Assembly: GCA_019925095.2 (NCBI GenBank)
Contig: CM034395.1
Coordinates: 11,825,713-11,889,712, forward strand
DNA: 64,000 nt
Direction: 5' to 3'
Source: Dendrolimus kikuchii
Lineage: Eukaryota > Arthropoda > Insecta > Lepidoptera > Lasiocampidae
Positions 31,966-44,370 of the stretch are shown one piece after another. Position numbers and translations under genes: made by a program. Under the pieces are notes generated by a model. That model saw only the letters and a program-made list of their open reading frames with translations. It had not been told where the DNA came from and ran no database searches. Numbering within the stretch: position 1 is the first letter of the stretch; every line of letters starts with the position of its first letter.

Positions 31966-33345
31966 TGAATGAATGAATGAAAACACTTTATTGGTCACCA
32001 AAAATTCAAATTAAAAACTAGTTACAATAAATGTTGAACAAAGGGTGGCCTTATCGCATAAAGCGATCTCTTCCAAGCCACCCCCCAAAATTAAGGAAAA
32101 TAATAAAACAACAGTGGCGGTGAATGCAATAAATAATATGAAACATTCTAAGAACAAGTACAGAATAATTTATACTTTATATACTATACAAACATAAAAT
32201 ATATCATACTACATCATAATCAGCAGCATTTTTAGACCCGAGAGGACCAAAGATAATTATTAACCATCAGTTTAAAAGACGAGATGGATTTAGCTTGTTT
32301 CATGTTGCGTGGCAGTGAGTTCCATAAACGGACAGCCTGTTCCGTGAAGGAGTTATCAATGAAGGCAAAAGTATGTACAGGTGTCATTAAGGAGACATTA
32401 TTACTAGAGCGAAAATAATGGGAATGAGAAAGATGTAGGAAATCAAAATGTTCCTCTAAATACGGAGAGGTACGAGGAAAAAAAAGGCATTGTACAAAAG
32501 AGAGAGTAAGTGAACATTCCGTCAAGGCGAATAGGTAACCATTTAAGCTTTTTACGATATTCGGAAACATGGTAATATTTGCGCAACTCAAATATGAACC
32601 GTAGGTATATAAACATTTTTAAGTCGATCGAGCTTGTTCAGTTGTTCTTGTGTTAAGTCCATAGAAATAGCAAGCATTATTTAGTTAACTAGTAGCACTA
32701 GGGAGGAAATTTTTAAGTCTTTTAAGCGAAGCTGCCGACGCAAAGATTCTTCGGCTGAGGTTGGTCAAGTGAGGCCTCCAAGACAGTTTTCTGGCAATGA
32801 CAATCCCAAGATTTTTCACAGTTTCACTGATATCGACTGCCACGCCATCAAATATAATCTGAGGAAGACTACACCAGTCTACTTTGGAGATTAGGCTAGA
32901 ATTACCAACTATTATAACTTTTGTCTTTTGTGGATTTATAGATATACCTCTTTATTCCATTCAACTAGTTTAGAAAAGATTCGGTTAGTAGTCGCAATTG
33001 CTTTATGCAGACCATATAAATTAGCCTAGGTAGATTTGTATGTCATCGGTATAGAGGTGGTATGACGAAAAAACGTTATTAGATATTCAATTAATGAAGA
33101 TAGCAAACGGATGAGGGGATAAAACGCCGCCCTGAGGGTCACCAGCAGACAAGTCATACCACGACGAGGAAATATCATCAATACGAATGCGCTGCCGGTG
33201 TCCAAACAGGTAACTCCGAAACCAGTCAATAGACGTTGGAGATATGTTTAGAGAATCCTGAATTACTCGTACATTAATGTAGGATTTAGGAGTTCTAATA
33301 ATCGTCTCCCATCGGAGTGAAACTGTCAAAGTTCAGGACGATTAT
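31966..33345 (-). mobile_element. LINE of the 38.5-43.5 kb family, 5'-truncated relic
   Basis: The 3' end is a (GAAT)n run at 31966-31980, followed on the - strand orientation by a 3' untranslated region with the CTTATCGC..AAGCGAT..CTTCCA hairpin block also seen at 38.6 and 55.7 kb. Coding remnants at 32232-32591 and 33026-33329 resemble the 38.8-41.7 kb protein, for example FRSYLFGHRQRIRIDDISSS and AVRLWNSLPRNMKQ. Frameshifts lie between them. The catalytic box is not readable in one frame. Confidence 0.75.
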
Positions 33346-33911
33346 AATTCCTAGTATTATTCTTCCATGTTTGTGATAAAATTTGTATATTGTATGAAAA
33401 CGTACCCATATTAAATTTGGGTTGTCATGCTACACTAAACTTAAATAGGAACTATCAATCACAGCTTATTTACCACAGCGAACCCTCAAAACGACAATCA
33501 TTAGCGCATTAATCTATAAACGATAGTACTTGTCGTTTAAATCGTGCCAAGTGTATCATTTAAGTCGGCCGAAAGCGAACAATAGGCGGTAATCAATAAG
33601 AACCGCCAACTGGCCCATTGTGCCCCTAATGTGTGGGAATTAGCTATTTACTCCACGACGAAGACAAATTATATCTCTGGTTCGATTAATTAGAGAGCTT
33701 AACTGCGGTGTCGATATTAACATATGAAATGTGCGCGTCTACCTAAATGCAGCTTCGAATTCCAAACTTGGCAGTCTTCGTTAGTTCAGGATACTTACGT
33801 ATTCAGTAATCTTAACGGCAGATTATCTCAATGTTGTACCTTTAGAAATTTACTCGAAAGAAAGAAAAAATATTTATTCAGACCTACATACACACAAAAA
33901 CGTACTTATAA

Positions 33912-33914
<3 letters not shown>
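33346..33914. other. No recognised feature
   Basis: Nothing supported was seen up to the dinucleotide repeat. Confidence 0.35.

Positions 33915-33994
<80 letters not shown>
33915..33994. repeat. (TA)n microsatellite, about 80 bp
   Basis: A nearly pure TA run of about 40 units. It opens frames of repeated Ile-Tyr in both directions, which are not genes. Confidence 0.97.
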
Positions 33995-34002
<8 letters not shown>

Positions 34003-34339
34003 TTTTAATATGCTTGATATTTTTTTTAAACCTTTCCGTATCATTGTACGCTTGTGTGTTACTAATGGATTAAAACACAATATGTTATGATTTGCTCCGT
34101 AAAAAAATCCCAAAAAAGGGTCGACTAAAACAATTTTCATTTTATGTTCTATTTACTGTACAAAATTATATTAAAATTCCAAGAGGATTTAGATCTCTTA
34201 TTATATTAATGTACGCCGTGGATCAGGTAATCTAAAGATTGTCACATTGTAAAATAATTTTAATGGATAATTTCTTGAGCAGCATTATTTTTGATACTGA
34301 TTTTCGATAAGCTTCGTCAAGTGTTCTCGTCGACCAAGT
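33995..34339. other. No recognised feature
   Basis: Nothing supported was seen. Confidence 0.35.
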
Positions 34340-34815
34340 TAGTAAATGGCGATGCTTGAAACCAAAATCTTCTAGCAGCACGTCCTCTTTGTCGTGTCTT
34401 ACGGGACCGAGACTTGGATACTGACGGCAGGATTGGTCCACAAATTCCAAGTCGCTCAACGGGCTATATGAGCGAGCTACGTTGGGTGTTTCTCTTATGG
34501 ATGGAATTAGAAATCAGGATATCTGAAAGAAAATTTAGGTAACCAATATAGCTCGCAAAATTAACAAGTTGAAGTGGAAGTGGGCCGGTCACGTCTGTCG
34601 CAAGAATGATGGCCGATGAAGTAGACAAGTCCTGGAGTGGAGACTGCGTCTCGGTAAACGTAGTGTCGGACGCCCTCCAGCCCGATGGACTGCCGACCGA
34701 TGTTAGGTAAGTCACCAGTAGGCGCTGGATAAGGAAGGCGGAGGACCGGGATGAGTGGTGCCGACTCAGAGAGGCGTCCAGAGACGTCCAAGAGTGGAGT
34801 GTTATTGGCTGACGG
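34340..34815 (+). pseudogene. RTE-like reverse transcriptase, C-terminal relic
   Basis: In broken frames on the + strand it reads a YGTETW-type box, KLKWKWAGHVCRKNDGR-like and WRLRLGKRSVGRPPARWT-like segments, and ends near 34813. These are the usual C-terminal landmarks of insect RTE-type reverse transcriptases. Several stops and shifts are present. Confidence 0.7.
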
Positions 34816-36171
34816 CGTAATATTTTTTAAATTTAGAAAATAAAAAAATTAAATAAATGTGTATCTAGTTTTAATAAAAACGCGTGCTTTATGTTTAGTC
34901 GACAAACCAGAGATAATCTGTCCTTAACCGTACCTATGTAAATAAACTCAACTAGTTAACTAATAGGTCTTATAAATTACTTACATGAATTAAATTTTGC
35001 AAACATTTTAATCAAATTGTATTACATCGTTTGGATCCTTAATAAATAATACAGGTCTTTATAAGAGGCAGTAATATTTTCTAACATGACTAGACGCTAT
35101 CAGAGGGCTTGTAATAACCTCAAGATGCCTTATAGATATCCTTGGGTGACGGCCCTCAGACCGTAACTCTCAGACTGCCGATACGAAGGCGTAAATGTTA
35201 AGCGTATGATTTTCACATTGTAAATTACAGGAAGTCTGCAGAGAGGTCCAATCGCCTCGTAATATGTAAGAGGCTTCGCTCCCGGCCATGGCATTGCATT
35301 GGTAGTTGTTCCCAAACCTTGCCTTATGATAAAATTATGGCAATCTGGTGTCGAATTCACATTTTTTATTTGTATTAATAATGCTATGCAAGTTCACTAT
35401 TTGTTCTCGAACAACATTTCTGTTTAAAAAAATATTGAAGATAAAAATCACCGCTAAACTTAATGTAGAAAATATAAAAGTGTGGTTATTAAAAATAAAT
35501 GTTCTATAGAATACCATGATACTATTATGAGTTCAAAAGCTATTAAAAATATTAATTAGCGATTTTTATCACAAATGTATGTTTTGTAAGTGTGTATGAT
35601 GGCTCTGTTTCTGGCCTCTCAAGAGCGCCTTGTTGAAATTGTGGAGCAAGTTCGTCCTTTCTCTTGACACCATCATTTCGTTGTAGGAATAATTTAATTA
35701 TACTGTACCGATGTATTGCTGTTCCCGACAAATATAACACATGTTTAAAAAAGTAACTTACAACAATTTACTATTATATTTTGTTATGATGCAAAATTTT
35801 ACATGCCTTTACGAGCTAGTATAATATGGTAAACATAGGTAGGTACTCTGTGAGAAACAGGAACGATGAGAATCGTATAGAGGTAGGCAGAGACAAAGAA
35901 TCTCTAATAGCAGAAAAACGAAAATTAGCATAAAACATAGATATAAGCAAATAAAGTATGTTTAGATTAGTAGTAACATAATAGCAGGATATAAGTGTGT
36001 ATAAAATAGTAGAAACACTATAAATAGTAAAATAAGGAAAATCGGTATAAATAACCGATAGACTCTATAGGATATAAGACGGATGGATGGATATCGTTTA
36101 TGAATACTTCTATTTTATAAAATTAATAAATGCTTTGTACTTAGATTAGTTGGTAAACAATGTAATAGATA
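34816..36171. other. AT-rich stretch, no recognised feature
   Basis: Nothing supported was seen in about 1.35 kb. Confidence 0.35.
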
Positions 36172-36228
36172 CACCAGGGTGGATCAAAAAGTTCTTAGAA
36201 GTGCATATAAGTTTTTAGAAATGCATAT

Positions 36229-37513
36229 ATTAGGTTGGGGAAAAGGTTCTTCGCATTTTATATAAAAATTGAAAAGGTTTTTTTATAAAGTTTATTTACA
36301 TTTGACTAAAGTATGTAGGTACCATTTTGTTGGATAACTTTTTGCCATCTTGTAGGTAGGGACGTGATCCCATTGCTATAAAAATTTTGGGGCTTCTGAT
36401 CAAAAAACTGCGACAAGTGATTTTGGCAGTCCTCTCGTGATGTTAACCTGACACTGCCTAAGGAATTCTGCAGAGACCGAAACAGGTGAAAATCTGAAGG
36501 TGCAAAGTCAGGACTATACGGCGGATGCATTAACACCTCTCAGCCAAACTCTCGTAATTTTTGCTGAGTGGCTAAAGATGTGTGAGGTCTAGCGTTATCA
36601 TGGTGAAAAACCACACCCCTTCTGTTGATTAATTCCGGCCGCTTTCTCTCAACTTTTTGCTTTAGTCTCATCAGTTGTTCGCAGTACAGTTCAGAATCGA
36701 TGGTCCTGCCTGGCGGTAACAGCTCATAATGAATAATGCCCTTCCAATCCCACCATAGACACAGCATTACCTTGTTGCGATTTAATCCGGGTTTCACCAC
36801 AGTCTATGAAGCCTGACCGGCCTTTGACCACGATCTTTTTCACACGTTCTTGTCGTACGTGATCCACTTTTCATCATCAGTTATCAGTATCTTTAAAAAT
36901 GGTTCGGTTTCATTACGTCGTAATAAAGAATCACAAATGAGTACACGGTTCATTGTTTCTTTCAGTGAACTCATGAGGCACCCAAATATCGAGCTTTTTT
37001 GTGTACCCAGCTTTTTTCAAATGCGCCAAAACCGTTTTGTGGTCAATTCCCAGTTCTCCAGCTACATCGTAACTACTAATATGCCGATCTTGCTCCACTT
37101 TTTCAAAAATGGCATCAATTTTGTCCGTAACAGGGCGACCAGAGCGACGTGCATCTTTGATATCAAAATTTCCGGATTGAAAACGCTTAAATCAAATTTG
37201 CGCTACTTTCACAGATACTGCATTAGGTCCATAAACATCACAATTTTTTTTTGCGGCTTATGTTGCATTTTTACCTTTTCTGTAGTAAAATTTAAAAATG
37301 TATCGAATTTCTTTATTAGATTCACTAATTTTAAAAATGAGAAAAACAAATGAAAATCACACATTTTCCTAATTTGAATTTGGAATTGTCTTCTTTAAAA
37401 TTAAAACTTTTTAATGATACCAAAACCAGTCATATACAAATGGTATAGCCAAAGAGATCTTATTACAATGAACTTGTACATACTATATGCGAAAAGACTT
37501 TTCCCCAACCTAT
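36229..37513 (-). mobile_element. Mariner (DD34D) element, copy B
   Basis: Ends TTAGGTTGGGGAAAAGG at 36230 and CTTTTCCCCAACCTATTA near 37512, flanked by TA. It is the same family as copy A (4.9 kb), in reverse orientation and full length. Confidence 0.88.
36306..37330 (-). pseudogene. Mariner transposase, degenerate (copy B)
   Basis: The C-terminal part is open in two frames (36800-36540, 36536-36306) broken by one shift in the LREFG/W segment. HHDNARPHTSLATQQKLREF and YSPDFAPSDFHLF hold the second and third Asp. The N-terminal region is also shifted, and the ATG used in copy A reads ATT here, so the start codon is lost. Confidence 0.85.
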
Positions 37514-37567
37514 TATATAACATATATATAAACCTTTTTGGGAGAAGTTCGATATTGAAATTAAATA

Positions 37568-38511
37568 GTGTCAAATATACAATATTATGTTAACTGTTGC
37601 TTGTTTTTGTCAGTTCGTTTGTACGTAATAAATTGTTTTGTGCAACGAGTTGCAAAAACGCAAAATTATGGATATAACCGAGTTCATGCTGCGATAAAAT
37701 ATCTCAGCTTGAAAAAAATGACTACGAAAGATGTTCTTTCGGACATTCAGCAGATATTAGGGGATGATGCTGTACACTCTTCTACGGTTGCGTACTGGGT
37801 GGCTGAATTTAAAAGAGGTAGATCAAGATGTAAAGATGATCCGCGTTCTAGGCGGCCTTCTACCTCGGTTACGGAATAACATGTCAAAAAGTTTGAGAAT
37901 CTGGTTTTGGAAGACAGAAGAATAATTCTAGAATATATAGCTGAGATCCTAAAAATATCTTTTAGTAGCGTTCAGTCCATTTTAATTGATTCACTGGAGT
38001 TCAATAAATTGTTGGCAAGATGAGTGCGATGAACGTTAACCGATGAAAACGAAAAGCGAGGTTTGGAAATTTAAGTGTAATCTCGAAATATTCCACCGTG
38101 ATTCAGATAATTTTTGCCGTCACCTTGTCACCATGAATGAGACGTGGGTCCAATATTTCGATACTGAAACTAAGAGATAAAGCATGTCTTGGAAACGACC
38201 ATCCTCTCCATCCATTAAGAAATTTCGAGTTGCTCCTACCGCTGGCAAAGTTAGATCCTGTGTTTTGGGATAGTGAAGGAATCCTTTTTATTGATTATGT
38301 GCCAAAAGGCCAAATGATTGCTGGATCCTATTATGCAAATTTAATCCTGAAAGTGCGTGAAGCGATTAAAGAAAAACGTCGTGGAAAACTATCGTTGGGT
38401 GTGTTGTTTCTTTACGATAACGCTCCTGTTCATCGATCAGAAGTTGTGCTCAACGCAATCCGCTGCCTGGCTACAATCTCCTTGACCACCCACCATAGTC
38501 TCCGGACTTAG
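37568..38511 (+). pseudogene. Mariner-type transposase of family D, decayed
   Basis: The N-terminal frame (37568-37879) includes DDAVHSSTVAYWVAEFKRGR and DPRSRRPSTSVTE then a stop. The middle has NETWVQYFD, which in the family is DETWVHHYD, so the first Asp is changed to Asn. The later frame (38137-38511) has VFWDSEGILFIDYVPKGQ and VLFLYDNAPVHRS with the second Asp. The end with a third Asp is frameshifted (PPHSPDLAS-like). Many stops are present. Confidence 0.78.
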
Positions 38512-38844
38512 CCTCAAATGATTTTCACCTATTCCGATAAGTAAAAGATACAAAAATTAGAATAGAATAGAATAGAATATACTTTATTGTACAAAAATGC
38601 AACATAAAATCAAGAACATTAATATCCAAGTACAATCGGCGGTCTTATCGCCCATGGCGATTTCTTCCAGACAACCTTTGGATGGAGTATAGAAGGACAA
38701 CAAAAGTCGGTAGTTGCTAAACCAGCACTTGTGCAATAATTTAGTTTACTCATAATAAATATTCATAATTCATAATAAAATATGATAATATATATAAATA
38801 AATACACATATTATATTATATACATACAAAAGTAAACAATAACA

Positions 38845-41764
38845 CTATAGCTTGAGGTAGTGATCTTTAACTAATCTGTTAAAAGAAGGTAATGATCGTG
38901 TCTGCTTGATGTTTAGTGGTAGTGCATTCCAGAGTTGAATGACCTGGACGATAAAAGACTTGTTGTAAAAACTGGTTTTGTTGACAGGCGTTTTCAGTTT
39001 CAAATTCTCTGACAATCTAAAGAATCTCGAATAACTGTAATTAAGGAATTGAAAGCGTTCCTTGAGATAATTAGGGGACTTAGGATTAAACAAAATGTTG
39101 TGAAGAAGAGACAGGATATGCGCATTCCGGCGAAGACGGATGGGAAGCCACTTGAGTTTAATGCGAAATTCAGATATATGATCATATTTGCGTAGCCCAA
39201 ATATGAAACGAATGCAAAGGTTTTGAAGCCGCTCAAGTTTATCAATTTGATATTCTGCGAGGTCAAGGTAGCTGACATCAGCGTAGTCGAGGATGGGAAG
39301 GAGAAGAGACTGAGCAAGTGAGATCTTGGTGGTAAACGGTAAAAAGTTCCGTAAGCGCCTCAAACTAGCAGCCGACGCAAACACTTTCCGACTGATCTCT
39401 TGCACCTGTGGTCTCCACGATAAGAATTTATCAAAATAAATGCCCAAGTTTTTTACACTGTCACTGAAAGGAATTGAGACCCCGTCAAACACAACAGAGG
39501 GTAAAGTAGACCATTGGATTTTCGACATCATTCGGGAGCTTCCTACAATAATAGCTTGTGTCTTCTTTGGATTGACAGTTAATCCATAAGATCTACTCCA
39601 GTCAGCTATGGATGAAAAATTTGTATTTGTTGTGTCTACGGCACTAACAAGTCCCTCGATGGAGGTATGAGTGTAGATTTGTAGATCATCAGCATAAAAG
39701 TGGTAGGAGTTTTGAAGTTGTTTGGAAATAGTATTAATAAAAATAGCGAAAAGTAGAGGAGAAAGAACGCCACCATGCGGTAAACTAGCTGTTGTATACG
39801 ACCAAGATGAAAACAAGTGGTCGATACGGATTCTTTGCCGGCGACCATACACGTAACTACGAAACCACTCAATTACCGTTGGAGATATGTTGAGAGAGCA
39901 TAGCACGCCAAGCAGAATGTCGTAATCGACGGTATTAAATGCATTGCTGAAATCCAGCAAGGTGAGTATGGTTACTTTGCCATCATCCATTGCTAGTCTT
40001 ATATCCTCTGTGATTTTAACTAGTGCAGTGACAGTGCTGTGGCCAGGGCGAAAACCGGACGGATGAGGATTAAGGAGACAATTTTTATTGAGGAATATAC
40101 TTAGTTGTTTATGGACAAGACGCTCTAGGACTTTGGATAAAAAAGGAAGTATGGAAATGGGACGATATTCAGAGAAGGAAGAGGGATTTGCTTTCTTTGG
40201 TATGGGAGTGATTATAGCTTCTTTCCAGGAACTCGGGAAGGTACTGCTAGAGATGGAAAAATTAAGGATGTGAGATATGATAGGAAGTATTATATCCAGG
40301 ATTGGAATGATCATGTTTCGGCTAACACTGTCACTGCCTATAGCTTTAGATGTAATCGATACTATACTCTTTTCAACATCACAATCGGAGAACCGAGTAA
40401 AGACGAACGGTGTGTAGTCAGGTGTTGGTAATGAGGAAAGATATGTAAGTGTATTGTCTTTTGATATCTGATCAATATTAGACGAGGTTATAAAATGATT
40501 ATTAAGTAAGTTGACATCCAAGTCTGAGGAATGCGAGTTATTCACAACACCCAATGATTTTAGAAATTTCCAGATTTTGGCAGGTTCACCATTTTCTACA
40601 GAATCATGTATGTGGCGACGTTGAGCATCTCTAACGACCTTGTTGCAATGATTACGAATCGACACGTATTTTTCCCAGTTGTGGTCACTGGAGCGACATT
40701 TATATCTAGATTTAGCACAAGCCTTTTTGGTTAATAAGATCTTAATCTCATCTGTTAACCAGGGTGCAGGTGGGTGTTTAATTTTAATTGTACGAATAGG
40801 CGCATGTTTGTCGTACAACCTGGTTAATGCAGAATTAAATAAAATGATCTTTTGATCAACAAATTGGCTGTTGACAATTGAAGCCCAGTCTATGTTTGAA
40901 GCATCCATACGGAGACTATCAACGTTCATACCACCAAAATTGCGCTACAGAAGTATCTTAGACTGCACTTTGGGGGGTCGGACTTGATAGGACAAAAATA
41001 TTAGGTCGTGATAGGAAAACGCATCAGCAGAATACTGACCGTGGTTGGACACTAGGTCTGGACAGGATACTAGGATTAGATCAAGGAGTGTGGGATTAGA
41101 ATTTGGAGAATGGTGAGCTCCGCATAAAGGAAGAACGGAAAGGTTACAGGACTCCGAAGTGGATTTGAAAGAAATGGCACGATTATCATTTTTCAACAGA
41201 CAAGTGTTAAAGTCACCCATAATAATTGTGTGAGCGTATGTTGGAACTAGGTTTTCTAAGAGATTTTCAAAAGAAGGAAAGAAATTAATACTTGATGACG
41301 GACAATAATATACACCAACTAGTACTTTGGTATGTTGCATTTCTACTTCAATGAGAATGTGTTCGCCGGCGTCAGGCGGGGGTGGTTGTGTCAACAAATT
41401 AATAATTTTAAAGGGGACATGGTCACGTAAGTAGATGGCTACACCTCCCCCCCTGGAACCAACTCGATCATTGCGTATTATCCGGTAGCCAGGCAAAATG
41501 TACGAAGTAGACGAGAGCACTGGCTTAAGCCATGATTCGGATACTAGTATAGCATGAATGTTCATGCAATTGAATGTTGCCAGCATATCTGTGAAATGAG
41601 CCGGAATACTTTGGGACATTTATATGAACAGCATAGAAATTCCTCGTCTTGTCAGAGAACTGTGCGGTTAAAATATCGTTAAGTGATGGAATGCTACTGA
41701 AGCTGTCATCATCGCTACATGCAGATTAAAAATCGTCATTATTACTACTATTCAAGCTGGACAT
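38845..41764 (-). pseudogene. LINE ORF2, nearly intact: endonuclease and reverse transcriptase
   Basis: The likely start MSSLNSSNNDDF at about 41764 is followed by a TAA, then a one-base insertion near 41616 (an extra C in GTCCCAAAG). The endonuclease frame runs 41619-40945 with HAILVSESWLKP and IIMGDFNTCLL. A single in-frame TAG at 40945-40947 separates it from the reverse transcriptase frame that continues in phase and is open to 38845. The palm motifs LLDFSNAFNTVDYDILL, SLPHGGVLSPLLFAIFI and FYADDLQIYTHT are present. So about three lesions inactivate an otherwise complete protein of about 970 aa. Confidence 0.8.
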
Positions 41765-42626
41765 ATAATAACAAATTTAAAAATTTAAGCACAAATAAAT
41801 AGCTAAAAAATTGGTATAAATATATAAAATATATAAGTATGTATGTATAAAATAAATATGATATTATAGACAAAAGCAAAAATATTTATAATATATGAAA
41901 ATAATCTCCACCTGCCAGTTGAATGTATCTACATATTATGACATCTTAATACGTTTTACAATACAAAGAAAAACAATTAAAATAACTAATGTAAAATCTA
42001 CGACAATAAAAAAAATAAAAAATGAAAACAGAGTTAAGGATATAATTATATATTATATTTTGCAATACCTAGAATAAATAACACAACCCGGTACATTTCA
42101 CCCAATATAAATACCTGTCATTGCTTAAGTACAACACTAATAACCAATTCATATTAAAATTTACGGTTAATAATTGTATTATAGGGTATATATTGTATTA
42201 TATAAATTGTGTTCATATCCTCTACACTTCTATACATAAACAGATTATATCTATTTAAATAACGAACTACATACTACATACATAAGTGTTATATTTTTTA
42301 TTACAAAATGAGAAACATTGACCTTTTTACACTTTGGGCCCAAGAGTGATGAAAATGTATCAGTCTCCTTTATTAACCCACTACTTTTAAACTATAAATG
42401 GTGTAAGCCACTGCTGTTCTTAGTGCAATACACTTATAATAACAATATTTCAGTATGTTCAGTTACTTGCTACAATTTAACATAAAAAATGATAAAATTA
42501 ACACAATACAACTAAACAGCATATCATATAATACCAATGTCGATCCGGGTTGCATTACAATGTATAAACTAATAATAATAAGAAAAATAAAATAAAAAGA
42601 GAGTAAGAGATTTAATATTTTCGTTT
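41765..42626. other. AT-rich spacer between LINE ORF1 and ORF2
   Basis: About 860 bp of strongly AT-rich sequence with no motifs separates the two ORFs. Most LINEs have far shorter gaps, so this could be an insertion or a family trait. Confidence 0.5.
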
Positions 42627-43364
42627 TCACTTTCTAACAGCACGTTTAACCTTGGTGACTGCAGCTTTGACAGGAGCAGTCTCCTTTGAATTTAGGTCTA
42701 CGGAAATCTTATTCAGGTCACTTAAAGAAAAAACTCGATGACGAACATCATCAGTGTCCTTGATAAATATTTGACCTCCCCAGGTCCATTTTGAAAGACC
42801 AAACTTCTTTCGGGTTGCCATGAATATATCGTGACGAGTTTTAGTGAGAAATTCGGACATTGTAATGCCTGATCCTTTTAGTTTAGTTTTAAGTTGCCAA
42901 ATCTTATCACGACTGCTGATATCATAGAATTTAATAGCTATGGGTCTCCTTTTTTGGTTTTCATTAGGTCTTCCAAGTCTATGACAACGTTTAATATATT
43001 CTACTGAAAAGTCGATGAGGCCAAGTCGGTTTTTCATACTTTCTGTAATACTTTCCGCTAATTTCTCATCCTTAACTTCCTTTATCCCATGAATTAATAG
43101 CGACTTTCTACGACTTTGCATTTCCAGTCTATCCGTAACGTTAGCAAGCATTTCGATTTGTTTTTGTAGCCTAGTTAAAGTTTGCATCATAAAAGCTTTG
43201 AGCGATGCAAATTCAGCAGCCAAACCTTCGATTGTCGTCGGACTTGTAGTCTTTTGTAGTTGAGTCTCAATAGCAGTCTTTCTACTACGAAACAAATCCA
43301 TCATTTCGGTCATTGTGCCTTGAAGGGACTCCATTTCGTATTGTGTTGATTTTGTCGTAACCAA
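42627..43364 (-). CDS. LINE ORF1: coiled-coil RNA-binding protein (245 aa)
   Basis: The ATG at 43364 opens an intact frame. Residues about 10-95 are rich in heptad-like Leu/Met/Gln positions, predicting a coiled coil. Then RRKSLLIHGIKEVKDEKLAE begins an RRM-like fold, and RRPIAIKFYDISSRDKIWQL matches the second conserved strand region. The C-terminal domain is basic. This layout resembles L1 ORF1p-type nucleic-acid chaperones rather than zinc-knuckle gags. Confidence 0.7.
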   Translation of the reverse strand: MVTTKSTQYEMESLQGTMTEMMDLFRSRKTAIETQLQKTTSPTTIEGLAAEFASLKAFMMQTLTRLQKQIEMLANVTDRLEMQSRRKSLLIHGIKEVKDEKLAESITESMKNRLGLIDFSVEYIKRCHRLGRPNENQKRRPIAIKFYDISSRDKIWQLKTKLKGSGITMSEFLTKTRHDIFMATRKKFGLSKWTWGGQIFIKDTDDVRHRVFSLSDLNKISVDLNSKETAPVKAAVTKVKRAVRK

Positions 43365-43784
43365 AAAAAAAATGTTTGTATTGTAATTTGAAAGGAGATT
43401 ACATTCACTGACAAGTAAAGAAAAACACTTAACTGTTCACTTTATGCATTAATCACACTTGATTAACAAATATTTATACTTATTTCGAATTAAAATAGCG
43501 AGAGCAAAAATTTCGTGTCTTATTCTCCAACTACCCGCAGTCGAATCGCTGAATCGAATCGAAAAATTAATATTGCAACAAAAAATATACTTATGTCACT
43601 TACAATAAAATGGCGGTAAAGGCTCGATAATATTACATTATTAAAGAAGTCGAAATTATTTTCTTAATACTTGTACTTCTAGTCCTAAAGCAATACATTA
43701 TACCTACCCCTTCAGCGACAACGTAAATTACTACCAAATATGTTCCCACGCATTGATCGCCAAACTAATGTTGATTTTTTTATT

Positions 43785-43918
43785 TATTTTTTATTGCAGA
43801 AGATCAGCAGACAGGCAAATGGCCCACTTGATGGAAAGCGGTTACCATCGCCTATGGACATTTGCAACACCAAAGGTGCTACAAATGCGCTGCTGCTCTC
43901 TTAAGGGAAACTGATTTA
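43785..43918 (-). mobile_element. SINE-like element with LINE-type 3' tail, copy d (truncated)
   Basis: It covers only the 3' third of the family, from the A-rich end (TTTTTATTGCAG on the + strand) to CTCTCTTAAGGGAAACTG; typical of 5' truncation by target-primed reverse transcription. Confidence 0.75.
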
Positions 43919-44370
43919 CTAGTTATTACAAAAATATGAGTATGATATATTTTAATTTATTTTAGAGACTACAAGTGTTATGGGAGTAAAGATAAAGAAA
44001 GAAAAAAAACAATTCCAGACCGACCTTATTCCATTTGAAGTTTTCAACAATTGTGATTTGCAAACAAGTTTATTTTTAAAAGGTTTACTTTCATGAAGAC
44101 GATTTCCGTACTCTTTGTGATTAATTTTTCGAAGGGTTCTCATCCAATGGAGCGTCAGAATACAAGTATAACGTTCAATTTAATGGAGTGGCCCCAATTG
44201 AGAATATTTATTGAAAGAACAGCTTCATTTGAAACTTTTTGCGTAAGTTGTTCTGTTTATTGTTTTGTAACTTTTGTTTAGGTCATATTTTAGAAAAGAA
44301 TCTGAATAATCTTTCAGAAGTAATACGTTGGAGGATTTTTTATGTATGAATAGTTTCACGTATTCATTTG
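43919..44370. other. No recognised feature
   Basis: Nothing supported was seen. Confidence 0.35.

Larger units (their letters stand above)
36172..38553 (+). mobile_element. Second mariner family (element D), interrupted by mariner copy B
   Basis: A terminal-repeat-like start GGGTGGATCAAAAAGTTCTT at 36177 is followed within 60 bp by an unrelated mariner. After that mariner's end (37513) the sequence resumes with the 5' part and decayed transposase of family D. The right end is lost where the LINE 3' tail begins at about 38554. Assigning the left piece to element D is inference from the terminal-repeat style. Confidence 0.5.
38554..43560 (-). mobile_element. Near-full-length two-ORF LINE (CR1/Jockey group, Daphne- or Kiri-like)
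   Basis: Read on the - strand: a 5' region near 43560-43365, ORF1 (43364-42627), an AT-rich spacer of about 860 bp, ORF2 (about 41764-38845), and a 3' untranslated region ending in a (TTCTA)n run at 38556-38580 (AGAAT on the + strand). The simple-repeat 3' end and L1-like ORF1 fit CR1-group elements; the exact clade is uncertain. The same family appears as relics at 31966-33345 and 55665-55793. Confidence 0.78.

Noticed and set aside
33915..33994. Open frames of repeated Ile-Tyr on both strands
   Set aside because: They are pure (TA)n microsatellite.
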